Shown here: in pieces, positions 56,568-64,000 of the stretch
Position numbering within the stretch: the stretch's first letter is position 1
Layout of the letters: every line of letters starts with the position of its first letter
Assembly (NCBI GenBank): GCA_015232315.1
Contig: JADFZZ010000007.1
Span: forward strand, 62,001 to 126,000
Source: SAR324 cluster bacterium
Lineage (GTDB): Bacteria; SAR324; NAC60-12
Length of the DNA stretch: 64,000 bases
Direction of reading: 5' to 3'
Notes under the pieces: generated by a model
What the model was told of the DNA's origin: nothing
Seen by the model: the letters and a program-made list of their open reading frames with translations, nothing else
Databases searched by the model: none
Made by a program: the position numbers and the translations under genes

Positions 56568-57070
56568 ACTCGGCTCAAGCGGTTTGACGTGGTAAATACT
56601 GCCAGTGAAAACACTTCACTGCTCCTCTCCAGAATTTTGACGGCAAAGGGGCTGGTATTGTCCATTTCATCTATCAGACTTTCCACGTCCACCGTGGTAG
56701 ACAGATCGCCTATGGTCTGAGTTCTGGTGTGTTTTTGCGATCCGTAAAACTGACTATACTCCAATATATGCAATGCCTGGATAAACACAGCTTCTTTCAC
56801 CGCTTCGGGATAGGCGCCATTCCTCGGATATTCCAGGGGTTGGTTGTAAACGTCTTTGTAAGATTGGAGGGATTGCCGTTTAAGGTAGCTATTGATGGTC
56901 GCTGAGGCTCGTATCAGCATATAAGACTTCTGATAGGTAGTGGATGGATCGTCCTCAATCAACTCCTCATACGCAGTGACACCTGGCATGTTGAAATACT
57001 GACTGACGTACTCACTCACCTCATCGACAGTGGCTAAAGAATTCACTCCTAAAATCAACGGGGATGGCAT
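56564..57070 (-). CDS. Head-tail connector protein (gp6/DnaT-like fold)
   Basis: 168 residues. VDEVSEYVSQYF, then MLIRASATINSYLKRQ and EYPRNGAYPEAVKEAVFIQALHIL, match the adaptor protein group with the DnaT-like/gp6 helical fold. Such rings sit below the portal. It overlaps the next gene by 4 bp. Confidence 0.78.
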   Translation of the reverse strand: MPSPLILGVNSLATVDEVSEYVSQYFNMPGVTAYEELIEDDPSTTYQKSYMLIRASATINSYLKRQSLQSYKDVYNQPLEYPRNGAYPEAVKEAVFIQALHILEYSQFYGSQKHTRTQTIGDLSTTVDVESLIDEMDNTSPFAVKILERSSEVFSLAVFTTSNRLSRV

Positions 57071-57089
57071 ACGCTCTCATAAGCAAATG

Positions 57090-57584
57090 TTACACGATGA
57101 CTGCCTCAAATTCTCCAGAGAATTGAACCAGTTTATAATCTTCAGGATGCAGTTTAATTCGGGTTGTACCCAATGGCAGATCCAGTTTGTCAAATACAAC
57201 CGTCCCTTCTCCGGCCACCATGTTGATATACGTTCCAAATATGTCCATTCCAGACCTGTTCCGAACTATGACATAAAACTCGCCCTCAAATGCTGGGACG
57301 ATGGGGTCTGTATCAACTGGCCCTGTGCGGATTTTTAACGAAAACGTGACTGGGGTCTCTCCAATCCACCATGTGCCATCCGGCTTTATGTGTTCCGCAG
57401 GCACAGTGATGTGCAAATAGGGTCTGGAATCTACAGGAATTGTTTTCAGAATATAGTTATTGCCCTGCCCGTCCACCGCAATGCTGTCGTATGGTTCTTT
57501 GGGGACACTCCTGATCGTGGCACCGTCTACAATACTGAAATAATCTTTACCGTTTTCCTGGTACTCTGTGATGGTGATTCCCAT
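57090..57584 (-). CDS. Unknown virion protein
   Basis: 164 residues from ATG 57584, which overlaps the upstream stop (TAATG) and has GGAG before it; the longer frame to 57617 is unlikely. Beta-rich (DPIVPAFEGEFYVIVRNRSG, then FDKLDLPLGTTRIKLHPED). Shares the tail of a three-gene block of small structural genes. Confidence 0.6.
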   Translation of the reverse strand: MGITITEYQENGKDYFSIVDGATIRSVPKEPYDSIAVDGQGNNYILKTIPVDSRPYLHITVPAEHIKPDGTWWIGETPVTFSLKIRTGPVDTDPIVPAFEGEFYVIVRNRSGMDIFGTYINMVAGEGTVVFDKLDLPLGTTRIKLHPEDYKLVQFSGEFEAVIV

Positions 57585-58132
57585 TACACGCTCCATTCGG
57601 CATACATCAACGCCCAATCCGTTTTATTTTTTGAACCCATGACCTCTAATTTACAGTAAAACTTAAAATGGGCTGGCAAGGTTATTTTACATAACCCGCA
57701 ATCCATCATATGACTGTCTGCTTTCATAATAACGGTTACAGGACTCAGCCCGTCAATCGTGACACGGTATTCGATGTCTCCTGATCGTGACGCCACGGTT
57801 AATTCAACCAGATCCCCTGTCACGTTGTTCAATTCAATAAGTGTCACCCAGACATCTTTGTCTACGTCTGACAGACTGACGACTTTTGGTATTTTTGCCG
57901 GATAAATTTTTGCCATAAGCTGCTCTGGATTCCCATAATTCAACCAATCCGTGTTATTCGCTCCTGTCTTGAACCAAATTCCTGTACTGCACAGGATAAT
58001 GGACGGAAACGGGAGGTCTAATTCCTCTGTTTCGGGATCTATAACATCTTCCAGAAAATGCAACAGGTTGTTTTCTGATCGCCCTAACGCGATTCCTCTC
58101 TCAAATTGACTGGCACGGGTAGTTAAACTCAT
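57584..58132 (-). CDS. Virion protein with the GIxxKTGxxNTxW motif
   Basis: 182 residues. PSIILCSTGIWFKTGANNTDW is shared with the next two genes upstream. The C-terminal half is beta-rich. Such motifs are frequent at the base of phage fibres and surface proteins. Its start overlaps the upstream gene by 4 bp. Confidence 0.65.
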   Translation of the reverse strand: MSLTTRASQFERGIALGRSENNLLHFLEDVIDPETEELDLPFPSIILCSTGIWFKTGANNTDWLNYGNPEQLMAKIYPAKIPKVVSLSDVDKDVWVTLIELNNVTGDLVELTVASRSGDIEYRVTIDGLSPVTVIMKADSHMMDCGLCKITLPAHFKFYCKLEVMGSKNKTDWALMYAEWSV

Positions 58133-58602
58133 GAGGCAAACCGTTGCATCGTTTCATTGATCCATGCGGAAGGATCACTACCGCCATACGGACTTATTCC
58201 ATACTGTTGCAGTCCATAGCCGTATATACCTCCAGCCCAGGATTCTTCTGTGCGTGAGTGTTCCACTTTATAATCGCTTTTGTGGATCCGTTTAATGATC
58301 CAGACTCCGGTATCTCTGACACCCACCAGGAAATAATTCAGATTGCCGAAAATGATTCCGAACCGGACAACCCAATTATTATTTTTGACTTCGATCACAT
58401 CCACTGGACTCACCTTCGTCCACTCCGTGTTTCCGCTCCCTGTTTTGACATAAATGCCTGTGGCATTCATCAACACGGACGGAATAAGAGCTGAATAACC
58501 CAAGCCATCTCTGGGATCGCCTGGGGCTTCAGTATAGTGCATCTTCGGGTTAATATACTCATTGTTCAGCGCAAATGAATCTGCTACAAGGATTGTTTCC
58601 AT
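58129..58602 (-). CDS. Virion protein with the GIxxKTGxxNTxW motif and Tyr-Gly-rich end
   Basis: 157 residues. Motif PSVLMNATGIYVKTGSGNTEW near residue 40. The C-terminal Tyr-Gly-rich stretch (GIYGYGLQQYGISPYGGS) resembles the N-terminus of the distal tail-like protein at 35006. Probably a surface or adaptor protein. Confidence 0.65.
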   Translation of the reverse strand: METILVADSFALNNEYINPKMHYTEAPGDPRDGLGYSALIPSVLMNATGIYVKTGSGNTEWTKVSPVDVIEVKNNNWVVRFGIIFGNLNYFLVGVRDTGVWIIKRIHKSDYKVEHSRTEESWAGGIYGYGLQQYGISPYGGSDPSAWINETMQRFAS

Positions 58603-58647
58603 AAAAGTCCCATCGTAAAGCCCTCCCGAAAGAGGGCTGATAAGGAT

Positions 58648-60414
58648 TTACAGCAATTTAACCGCCGTAACGGAAACATCAGTGCCCGTTTCAGCCGCAG
58701 TAATGCTCAGATTGACCGCCTGGGCGTCACCTGTTCCTGACAAAGCACACGATACCGCAGACAATAGCTTTGTCCCAGCGCTGAAAACAGTCGCATACAA
58801 CGTGTCATCAATGACGGTAGCAATGGTCGTACCCGCACGGTTATGGGACACCAGAATTTTGGTGGCATAAAATTTACCGGAGGTTGAGTTATGCGCTGCA
58901 AGGGTGAACTCCATGGCCCTGTAGTCCTTTGTCAAAAAGGAGAACACGGTGGTTGGAGTGTCCGCAGCAATTCCGGTCACATTGTCCCGTTCCAAGCGGT
59001 CTTTGATACCTGCATCCAATGCGCTCAAATTCTGGTTCACGCTATTGGATGTTGAAACGAACTCCGTAGAACCAATATGGGCATTGGTACCGATAGCTCT
59101 ATCCAATGCTTCCAGGTTTGCCCCTACATCATTGGCTGCGACTAACGCACCAACGGTTCTGGTGGTTGGAACAACATCGTCACCCAGGTAGGTATCCAGT
59201 TTGCCCAACTTCGCAGAAACGGAGGAGTTGACAACCATTACACCAGTTGTTCGTCCCTTGGGGGTGCCCAGTTCGGTGTTTGTCCCGATTGCAGCATCCA
59301 GTTTCTCGATATTGGAGTTCACATCCTGGTCACTGATCGGGTTATTGGTACGGGTTACAGGAACTACTGCATCCCCAATCTCATCACCCAACTTAATCAA
59401 TGCCGATTTGACGGTTTCTGTGTCGGAAAGAATATCATCCGCACCAGCAGTCCCGCCAATGGTGCCAAGACTTGTAGCACCTTGAGCGGTTCCCAAAGAT
59501 GTGTTCACAGCATCAATGTTGCCGTCCAATTTTTCAATGGCTGATTCTACGTCGTCTGTATCAGCAACATCTCCTGAAGCAGCAGCGTAGACAGAAGACA
59601 GACCAATCTCATCAGCAACCCTTGGATTGAATGGAACAGCTTTTACAGTTCCAGCAGCCACATTCGTGACGACCACTTGATAAGTATCTTCACCCTGATC
59701 TGGACTTGCAGGAAGATAATTATTGATTACAAAAACATCTCCAGATCCCAATGCATCTACAGCAAGTTCATACTCACTGGAACTGTTGATTTGCCACAGT
59801 TTCAGACCTGCTGCATTGCCAATACCAGACAACACATATTCCCCAATTTGAGGAGCCGTGACGGTTGTATTGTCATCATCGGAAAATTCAATCGTGCTTA
59901 CCGCTGTTCCTTCAACTGAATCAGAAGCGGCGGGTTCCGCACTCAAAGCAGAGGACAGAGTGATGAAAGACGTTCCTGAGTTAATGGATTCGATGATTTT
60001 GGCTGCTTCCACTCCAACCACCACACTCATACCCACTTTCAAATCACTTACATCAGCAACTTTGAAAGTGGTGTCGGTGTTCGCCGCATCATCAACAACT
60101 GTTGTACTTGGAGAAGCAACAATATCATCTCCAGTTCCGATAACTACAATTTCAGCTCGCCAACGTGTTCCTGAAGAAAGGTTTGCTACCGCACTGTCAA
60201 CATAGTCCTCTGTCGCTTCTCTACGCCATGCGGTATCACCAGCAGCATATTTTATCCAAATTTCCCCATTTGTGCCTTGCCGATGGTACACGGAACCGAT
60301 TGGAGCTGCGAGACCTGCGCCCTGACTTGGATCAACCGATCCAACAAGGGATTGCGTGTATAACAGACCATTTTCAATTTCCAGTCCATATCTTATTCTG
60401 AATGGTGCGCCCAT
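58648..60414 (-). CDS. Fibrous virion protein with repeated KLD units
   Basis: 588 residues. The N-terminal APIGSVYHRQGTNGEIWIKYAAGDTAW is a diverged copy of the motif shared with the two downstream genes. From about 280 to 480 the protein has seven or so repeats of VxxxIxKLDxxIG alternating with short TSLGT or VPTTRT loops, typical of trimeric coiled-coil fibres. The C-terminal domain is beta-rich. Probably a head or neck fibre rather than the tail fibre, given its location near the coat gene. Confidence 0.75.
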   Translation of the reverse strand: MGAPFRIRYGLEIENGLLYTQSLVGSVDPSQGAGLAAPIGSVYHRQGTNGEIWIKYAAGDTAWRREATEDYVDSAVANLSSGTRWRAEIVVIGTGDDIVASPSTTVVDDAANTDTTFKVADVSDLKVGMSVVVGVEAAKIIESINSGTSFITLSSALSAEPAASDSVEGTAVSTIEFSDDDNTTVTAPQIGEYVLSGIGNAAGLKLWQINSSSEYELAVDALGSGDVFVINNYLPASPDQGEDTYQVVVTNVAAGTVKAVPFNPRVADEIGLSSVYAAASGDVADTDDVESAIEKLDGNIDAVNTSLGTAQGATSLGTIGGTAGADDILSDTETVKSALIKLGDEIGDAVVPVTRTNNPISDQDVNSNIEKLDAAIGTNTELGTPKGRTTGVMVVNSSVSAKLGKLDTYLGDDVVPTTRTVGALVAANDVGANLEALDRAIGTNAHIGSTEFVSTSNSVNQNLSALDAGIKDRLERDNVTGIAADTPTTVFSFLTKDYRAMEFTLAAHNSTSGKFYATKILVSHNRAGTTIATVIDDTLYATVFSAGTKLLSAVSCALSGTGDAQAVNLSITAAETGTDVSVTAVKLL

Positions 60415-60488
60415 AATATCCCCTTATCCATAAGGTGTTGTTAAAAAAACGCCAATCCTTGCGTTAAAACAATTCTGCCAACCTTATT

Positions 60489-60956
60489 TCATTGCATGGT
60501 TAATATTCTAGCAAACTTTACGACCAAAGGCCAACTGGAATAATTTCTGAAATACACATTCGTCATGCTCCCTTCCAACTCAGCATATACCTCATATTCC
60601 ATGATCTCACCAAGGATTCCATACTCGCTAATGAGGATAGAATCCATGTTTTTGAAGCTTCTTACCGAAGTGAACCTGTTATAAACGGTCTCGCCGGTTT
60701 CATCGGTCACAGTCTGTTGCAGGACAGCATTCCACTCGACCAGCAAAAAACGGGATTCAATTGAATCTACGAGGGCAATTAGTCCAGGCAACACATAAGA
60801 ATTATAGGTCAGTAACCCCTGAACTACTATATCCTCTGTTGGTATCTCACCTGGAGTAAAAACCTCAGAACGGTACGCTTTACCGCCAACACCAAACGAC
60901 CTGACCATTCCCACCAATCTTAAAAAGTGTGCCTCTGTCGGTACAGTGGGACGCAA
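60489..60956 (-). CDS. Unknown virion-region protein; start uncertain
   Basis: Up to 155 residues from TTG 60956; ATG 60908 gives 139. Neither has a strong ribosome site, although GGTGGGA precedes the ATG closely. The upstream in-frame stop lies about 30 bases before the TTG. The sequence (SEVFTPGEIPTEDIVVQGLLTYNSYVLPGL) is unrecognised. Small structural role inferred from position. Confidence 0.6.
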   Translation of the reverse strand: MRPTVPTEAHFLRLVGMVRSFGVGGKAYRSEVFTPGEIPTEDIVVQGLLTYNSYVLPGLIALVDSIESRFLLVEWNAVLQQTVTDETGETVYNRFTSVRSFKNMDSILISEYGILGEIMEYEVYAELEGSMTNVYFRNYSSWPLVVKFARILTMQ

Positions 60957-60994
60957 AGATTGGCAGAAGCAATCCCACCGAACCTAAGAGGCAG

Positions 60995-61981
60995 CTATTG
61001 TATATAATTTTCATCGGGAACCCATGCGCCAATGCCTTTGGCCACAAACAGGCCACCACCGACTGACATGATTTCGAGGTGGAAAAATAAAGCTGTGGCG
61101 TCTGTGGAGTAGGTACCACCAGGCTGCGTTTCATTGATTTTGTCCGTTCCCACTGTTTTTATCGTAATGAATTTGGAACTTGTTTTGACAATTGTGATCT
61201 TTTTACCCGTCACCAAATTTGCGCTGGGTAGAGTAAACGCAATATGGTTCTCAGCCCCCGTGGTTGTCAATATTTTGTGGTCAAAATCTTCGGGCAATAT
61301 GGTATAATCTGTGACGAGATTATCCACAATCAATGGCTTACGCACGTCCTGGAGTAATATTCCTGAAACACTTGCGGGAATGCGACCTGACCCGTCAAGA
61401 ACCACGATTCCATTTGGGTTATTTGCCACGGCATTTGTTCCTGTCCCACCCTGGTCTTGAGAGAGCGGAACCAAGAGACCGAGTAAAGAGGTAATGTCTG
61501 AGTTTATGCCACTCTTTGCTCTGGAATAATCTGTGGGGAGGTTTTGTAATTGGCTGCCATCGCCATCAGGTTCCAGGAAAACGGAACCGGCATCTGTGGT
61601 TTTTAACACTCCCACCAGGTTTTCACCGGATAATATCGGCAATTTACCTGCTCCATCGGTTTTTACCAGTTGGGAGATGCCGTTGAATTGCTCTAGCAAT
61701 GCACCTATGGTATCCAGACTGATCGGAATGGTGATGGTGATATGGGTTAGTTTCTGACGTTCTGAGGCAGTGATACCAATGCCACCAGCAGGCGGTTGAA
61801 TCATGTCGGAATGCGCTGTAACCAAGCCTGTGCCATGTCCGGCTCCCGCACTCTCATCAATATTGGCTTTATCGCCTTCTATGGACGTGATTGCGCCATC
61901 TTGAAACCGCAATTCAGTAACGAGCGTCTTGCCAGTTTGGGTTTGGTCGGAAATATATATTCCTGCACGTCTAGTCCCCAT
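60995..61981 (-). CDS. Fibre-like virion protein
   Basis: 328 residues. Contains PLSQDQGGTGTNAV, the PLSxGGTGA-type motif common in phage fibres, and a triple repeat-like LVGVLKTTDAGSVFLEPDGDG segment. The C-terminal half is beta-rich. Together with the 588-aa protein it suggests head or neck fibres. Confidence 0.7.
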   Translation of the reverse strand: MGTRRAGIYISDQTQTGKTLVTELRFQDGAITSIEGDKANIDESAGAGHGTGLVTAHSDMIQPPAGGIGITASERQKLTHITITIPISLDTIGALLEQFNGISQLVKTDGAGKLPILSGENLVGVLKTTDAGSVFLEPDGDGSQLQNLPTDYSRAKSGINSDITSLLGLLVPLSQDQGGTGTNAVANNPNGIVVLDGSGRIPASVSGILLQDVRKPLIVDNLVTDYTILPEDFDHKILTTTGAENHIAFTLPSANLVTGKKITIVKTSSKFITIKTVGTDKINETQPGGTYSTDATALFFHLEIMSVGGGLFVAKGIGAWVPDENYIQ

Positions 61982-61991
61982 GAGTGCTGTC

Positions 61992-62273
61992 TCAGTAAAT
62001 GATTAACTGTAAAGTTCTGGAAGGCTCAATAGACCTGGCATAAAACATGGTTTCGCCTTTGCTGACGAGGGGCTTTTTGTCAAAACCACGATACTCGAAC
62101 GCACCCACCACCACATAAGGATCTGAACCTGCATTCGCTTTCAATTCCCAGGACGTGTTATCCTGTAATCCTGCTTCAAACCCCAGTGCGTAGTCAACTC
62201 CCTCCGGCAAAACAATCGGATAAAATTGGTCATTGCTCACTGCATAGGTTTTCGTTTGTCTGAATACATACAT
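61992..62273 (-). CDS. Small virion-region protein, possible decoration protein
   Basis: 93 residues, beta-rich (FYPIVLPEGVDYALGFEAG), no charged coiled coil. It lies two genes downstream of the coat protein gene, a place where head decoration proteins are often encoded. Family not recognised. Confidence 0.6.
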   Translation of the reverse strand: MYVFRQTKTYAVSNDQFYPIVLPEGVDYALGFEAGLQDNTSWELKANAGSDPYVVVGAFEYRGFDKKPLVSKGETMFYARSIEPSRTLQLIIY

Positions 62274-62363
62274 TTTTATCCTTTGATAAATGCCTTATAC
62301 TGAATGCCAACAAGTACAGCAAAACTTCACCAAAAAACACACCAACAATGACGATTAAAATGT

Positions 62364-62612
62364 TCACTGTTCACTGTTTGATTGGGAAGATGGCAGGATT
62401 TGTTCAGACTCGTCCTTTTTCTTCTTTTTATTCTGCTGTTCCCGCTCCTTTTCGGCAATTTCCTTTTCTCTGCGAGCAACTTCCAACTCTCTCGCCTTCA
62501 GTCTGTCATCCCATAAAATATGCTTTCCTGGGATAAAATCCCTCTCATTGATAACACTGAACTCATCAGGGTTTCTGGGATTGACAATTTTCAATACACT
62601 CATGGATGCCAT
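62364..62612 (-). CDS. Small protein with basic/acidic helical tail
   Basis: Start at ATG 62612 (82 aa) with CAGGAG nine bases upstream; the frame to 62639 is longer but lacks a site. The C-terminal half is a continuous charged helix (KARELEVARREKEIAEKERE) followed by a Lys run. It directly follows the coat gene; could be a head accessory or scaffold-like protein. Confidence 0.65.
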   Translation of the reverse strand: MASMSVLKIVNPRNPDEFSVINERDFIPGKHILWDDRLKARELEVARREKEIAEKEREQQNKKKKKDESEQILPSSQSNSEQ

Positions 62613-62653
62613 TGTAACTCCTGCATGAAAAAGGGGCATTTAGCCCCATTTTG

Positions 62654-63829
62654 TTAAACGTCTCGGCGCAGCAAACATGCCAGATTTGGCTCAACACACT
62701 TTGTCCCAAACAGGACATCGAGGGTCACAACCACTTTGGCACTTGAGTCATTATAACTCAAACGTGAGCGGATAGAGAGGTTGGTTTGTGGGTCGGTAAT
62801 GACACTCATGCGAGCGCCAGCACCGTCACCGATTTCGGGAAGGGGTGCCATTGCCAAAGCAAAAGCGTTGCGGTGGAACATCATATTTGCATAAAAGCTG
62901 TCCGCATTAGTGGATGCACCTGGGTCAAATGTCACCACAGCATTGTCCAGATGATTTTGCACCAGATTGGGGAAGATACCGATTGTTCCAGCACCACCCG
63001 TCAAGGTCACATTGGATGTCACAACATAGCGTTGTGAATTCCCTGCGATCACGAAGGAATCACCGGCTTTCAGCGTTTCACCACCCACAGCGAATCCGTC
63101 CACGGCAATGGAAGAAGCACCTTTGGTTGCAGCACCAACTAACGCACCCGTGTTGGTTCCTGAGATCACAGTACCAGAGGTGTGTTGCTTGATGTTCTGG
63201 TTGCGGAATAACTGAACGCCAAAGCGTTGCGCCAGGGTACCACGTAACAACGCATCCAGGTTCTGCCCGTTTCCGCTCACGCTGGCGTTCGACATCCAGC
63301 TTTGCGGTAAATATGCAGCCTCAAGAAACGAATCAATCGCAAAATGAACCATGTTTGTTTGTGCGTCAATCAACGCACCCGCATTGTCCACCAGGACTTT
63401 ACGGCAATTCACAACATCTTGTTCGTCAGGAGATGCTTGCCCGTCAATTTGCCATGGTACGTCAATATAACGGCCCATCAATGCGGAATCGATATAGTTT
63501 GCCAGCGCATACGCAGCAGGGGCGATATGCTCCTGAATCACTTGATCAGTTGTGTAGGAAAGCTCAAGGTCAGTCAACCCGAATTTCACTTCTTTCCACT
63601 GGTCAAGGGTCACGTCAATCATGTCTGTTTCAAGATCCTGAATCGTTCCTGATCCACCCTCGTTTACATCGAAGCTTCCTGGTTTGCGGATCTGGATTGT
63701 TTTCCCTTTTTGCCCTGTAGCCTTGTCATAACCTCGGTACACACGGTTGGCCATGCCAAGCGATTTGTACAAAATCATCAATGCTTCTTGTGCGTAAAAC
63801 GTGGGGTTGTATGCGTCAATCTGGTTCAT
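62654..63829 (-). CDS. Major coat protein, P22 gp5-like
   Basis: 391 residues, near the 430 of P22 gp5. The start (ITEALMILYKSLGMANRV-type sequence) and ETDMIDVTLDQWKEVKFGLTDLELSYT fit the P22 coat family with the HK97 fold. An inserted beta domain at about 215-275 (SGTNTGALVGAATKGASSIAVDG) resembles the telokin-like I domain. Assembles the icosahedral capsid. GAGGCAAT precedes the ATG. Confidence 0.88.
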   Translation of the reverse strand: MNQIDAYNPTFYAQEALMILYKSLGMANRVYRGYDKATGQKGKTIQIRKPGSFDVNEGGSGTIQDLETDMIDVTLDQWKEVKFGLTDLELSYTTDQVIQEHIAPAAYALANYIDSALMGRYIDVPWQIDGQASPDEQDVVNCRKVLVDNAGALIDAQTNMVHFAIDSFLEAAYLPQSWMSNASVSGNGQNLDALLRGTLAQRFGVQLFRNQNIKQHTSGTVISGTNTGALVGAATKGASSIAVDGFAVGGETLKAGDSFVIAGNSQRYVVTSNVTLTGGAGTIGIFPNLVQNHLDNAVVTFDPGASTNADSFYANMMFHRNAFALAMAPLPEIGDGAGARMSVITDPQTNLSIRSRLSYNDSSAKVVVTLDVLFGTKCVEPNLACLLRRDV

Positions 63830-63877
63830 ATTGCCTCTATTGAAAGGAATTAATTAAATTGAATGTAATTTATCAAG

Positions 63878-63894
63878 TCCTCTCTCCGAGAGGA
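63878..63894. repeat. Short perfect hairpin upstream of the coat gene
   Basis: TCCTCTC and GAGAGGA pair perfectly with a 3-nt loop. It lies 49 bp upstream of the coat start in the untranslated region and lacks a U-run. A nearby imperfect palindrome at about 63897-63915 could pair too. Might stabilise or process the abundant coat message. Confidence 0.45.
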
Positions 63895-63917
63895 AGGAAT
63901 CTCACTGAGAATCCGAA

Positions 63918-64000
63918 TCAAGAGCCTAAGATGACTCTTGTGCCTGCTTTCTGGGCCTGCTCTTTGGCCGCCCAGTATTTTACTGGATTCTTAGCGTCTT
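63918..64000 (-). CDS. C-terminal end of an unknown gene, truncated by the window edge
   Basis: On the minus strand a frame is open from the right edge to a TGA at 63920-63918. The last 26 residues read DAKNPVKYWAAKEQAQKAGT and end in RVILGS. The other two frames stop within the first 21 bases. This should be the gene just before the coat protein, where a scaffold or head-related gene is expected, but 26 residues are too few to identify it. Confidence 0.45.
   Translation of the reverse strand, partial: DAKNPVKYWAAKEQAQKAGTRVILGS

Larger units (their letters stand above)
20698..64000. mobile_element. Integrated tailed phage (siphovirus-like), right end outside the window
   Basis: Starts at the tRNA-Arg remnant and includes a continuous leftward late region from 64 kb down to about 22 kb, with recognisable coat, connector, minor head, tail tube, chaperone, tape measure and fibre genes. 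No portal, terminase, integrase, repressor or replication genes are seen; they should lie beyond the right edge. The long structural frames and the frameshift site are intact, so the element may be functional. Lack of a tail sheath argues for a non-contractile tail. Confidence 0.88.

Noticed and set aside
20698-64000. CRISPR arrays, IS elements or rRNA in the phage region
   Set aside because: No regularly spaced repeats, transposase genes or rRNA sequence were seen; the tandem repeats found are inside protein genes.
36301-64000. Contractile tail (myovirus) assignment
   Set aside because: No sheath or baseplate wedge genes; chaperone and tape measure follow the tube gene directly.

Overview
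This window joins about 20.7 kb of chromosome from a Gram-negative bacterium to the first 43 kb of an integrated tailed phage that runs off the right edge. The host part carries a signal-peptide TPR protein, a TrkH potassium channel, an assimilatory APS reductase, a two-domain dCTP deaminase and a DmdC-type acyl-CoA dehydrogenase. This gene set fits a proteobacterium-like organism, possibly deltaproteobacterial or SAR324-like, but nothing in the window settles the taxonomy.

Host region (1 to about 20.66 kb): a 5'-truncated unknown gene; a AAA ATPase/PD-(D/E)XK protein; a leftward cluster cysH-like, tyrS, yedK; a rightward cluster of a small membrane protein, a DUF445 membrane protein, a SAM methyltransferase and a TPR protein; an MscS-like channel; a leftward operon of a short KdpD-like kinase, a KdpE-like regulator and TrkH; dcd; and a rightward group of acyl-CoA dehydrogenase, DUF1295 reductase-like protein, PlsC-like acyltransferase and a T4 endonuclease V-type glycosylase. 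Two intergenic regions hold palindromic repeats, one of them a 145-bp element with 13-bp terminal inverted repeats.

Junction (20.48-20.79 kb): the 3' half of a tRNA-Arg(TCT), from anticodon loop to CCA, lies on the minus strand with no 5' half beside it. This is the expected scar of a phage that integrated into a tRNA gene. The intact tRNA and the integrase should lie beyond 64 kb. A 29-bp direct repeat flanks the scar.

Prophage (about 20.7 kb to beyond 64 kb): two rightward genes (WGR protein, unknown 229 aa), then a continuous leftward late region. Read in its own direction, from 64 kb downward, it encodes: the end of an unknown gene; a P22-type coat protein; small virion and fibre-like proteins; a head-tail connector; a 1331-aa MuF-like minor head protein fused to Nudix-like and kinase-like domains; gp10-like and tail terminator proteins; a probable tail tube protein; a tail assembly chaperone with a -1 frameshift site (A9) that fuses it to the next reading frame; a 3467-aa tape measure protein; tail-tip, collar and fibre proteins; overlapping small zinc-ribbon and secreted genes; a candidate lysis area; and a tightly coupled lipase / cyclic-nucleotide-binding / small protein cassette. 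There is no sheath gene, so the virion is probably a siphovirus with a very long flexible tail. Portal, terminase, integrase and replication genes are not in view.
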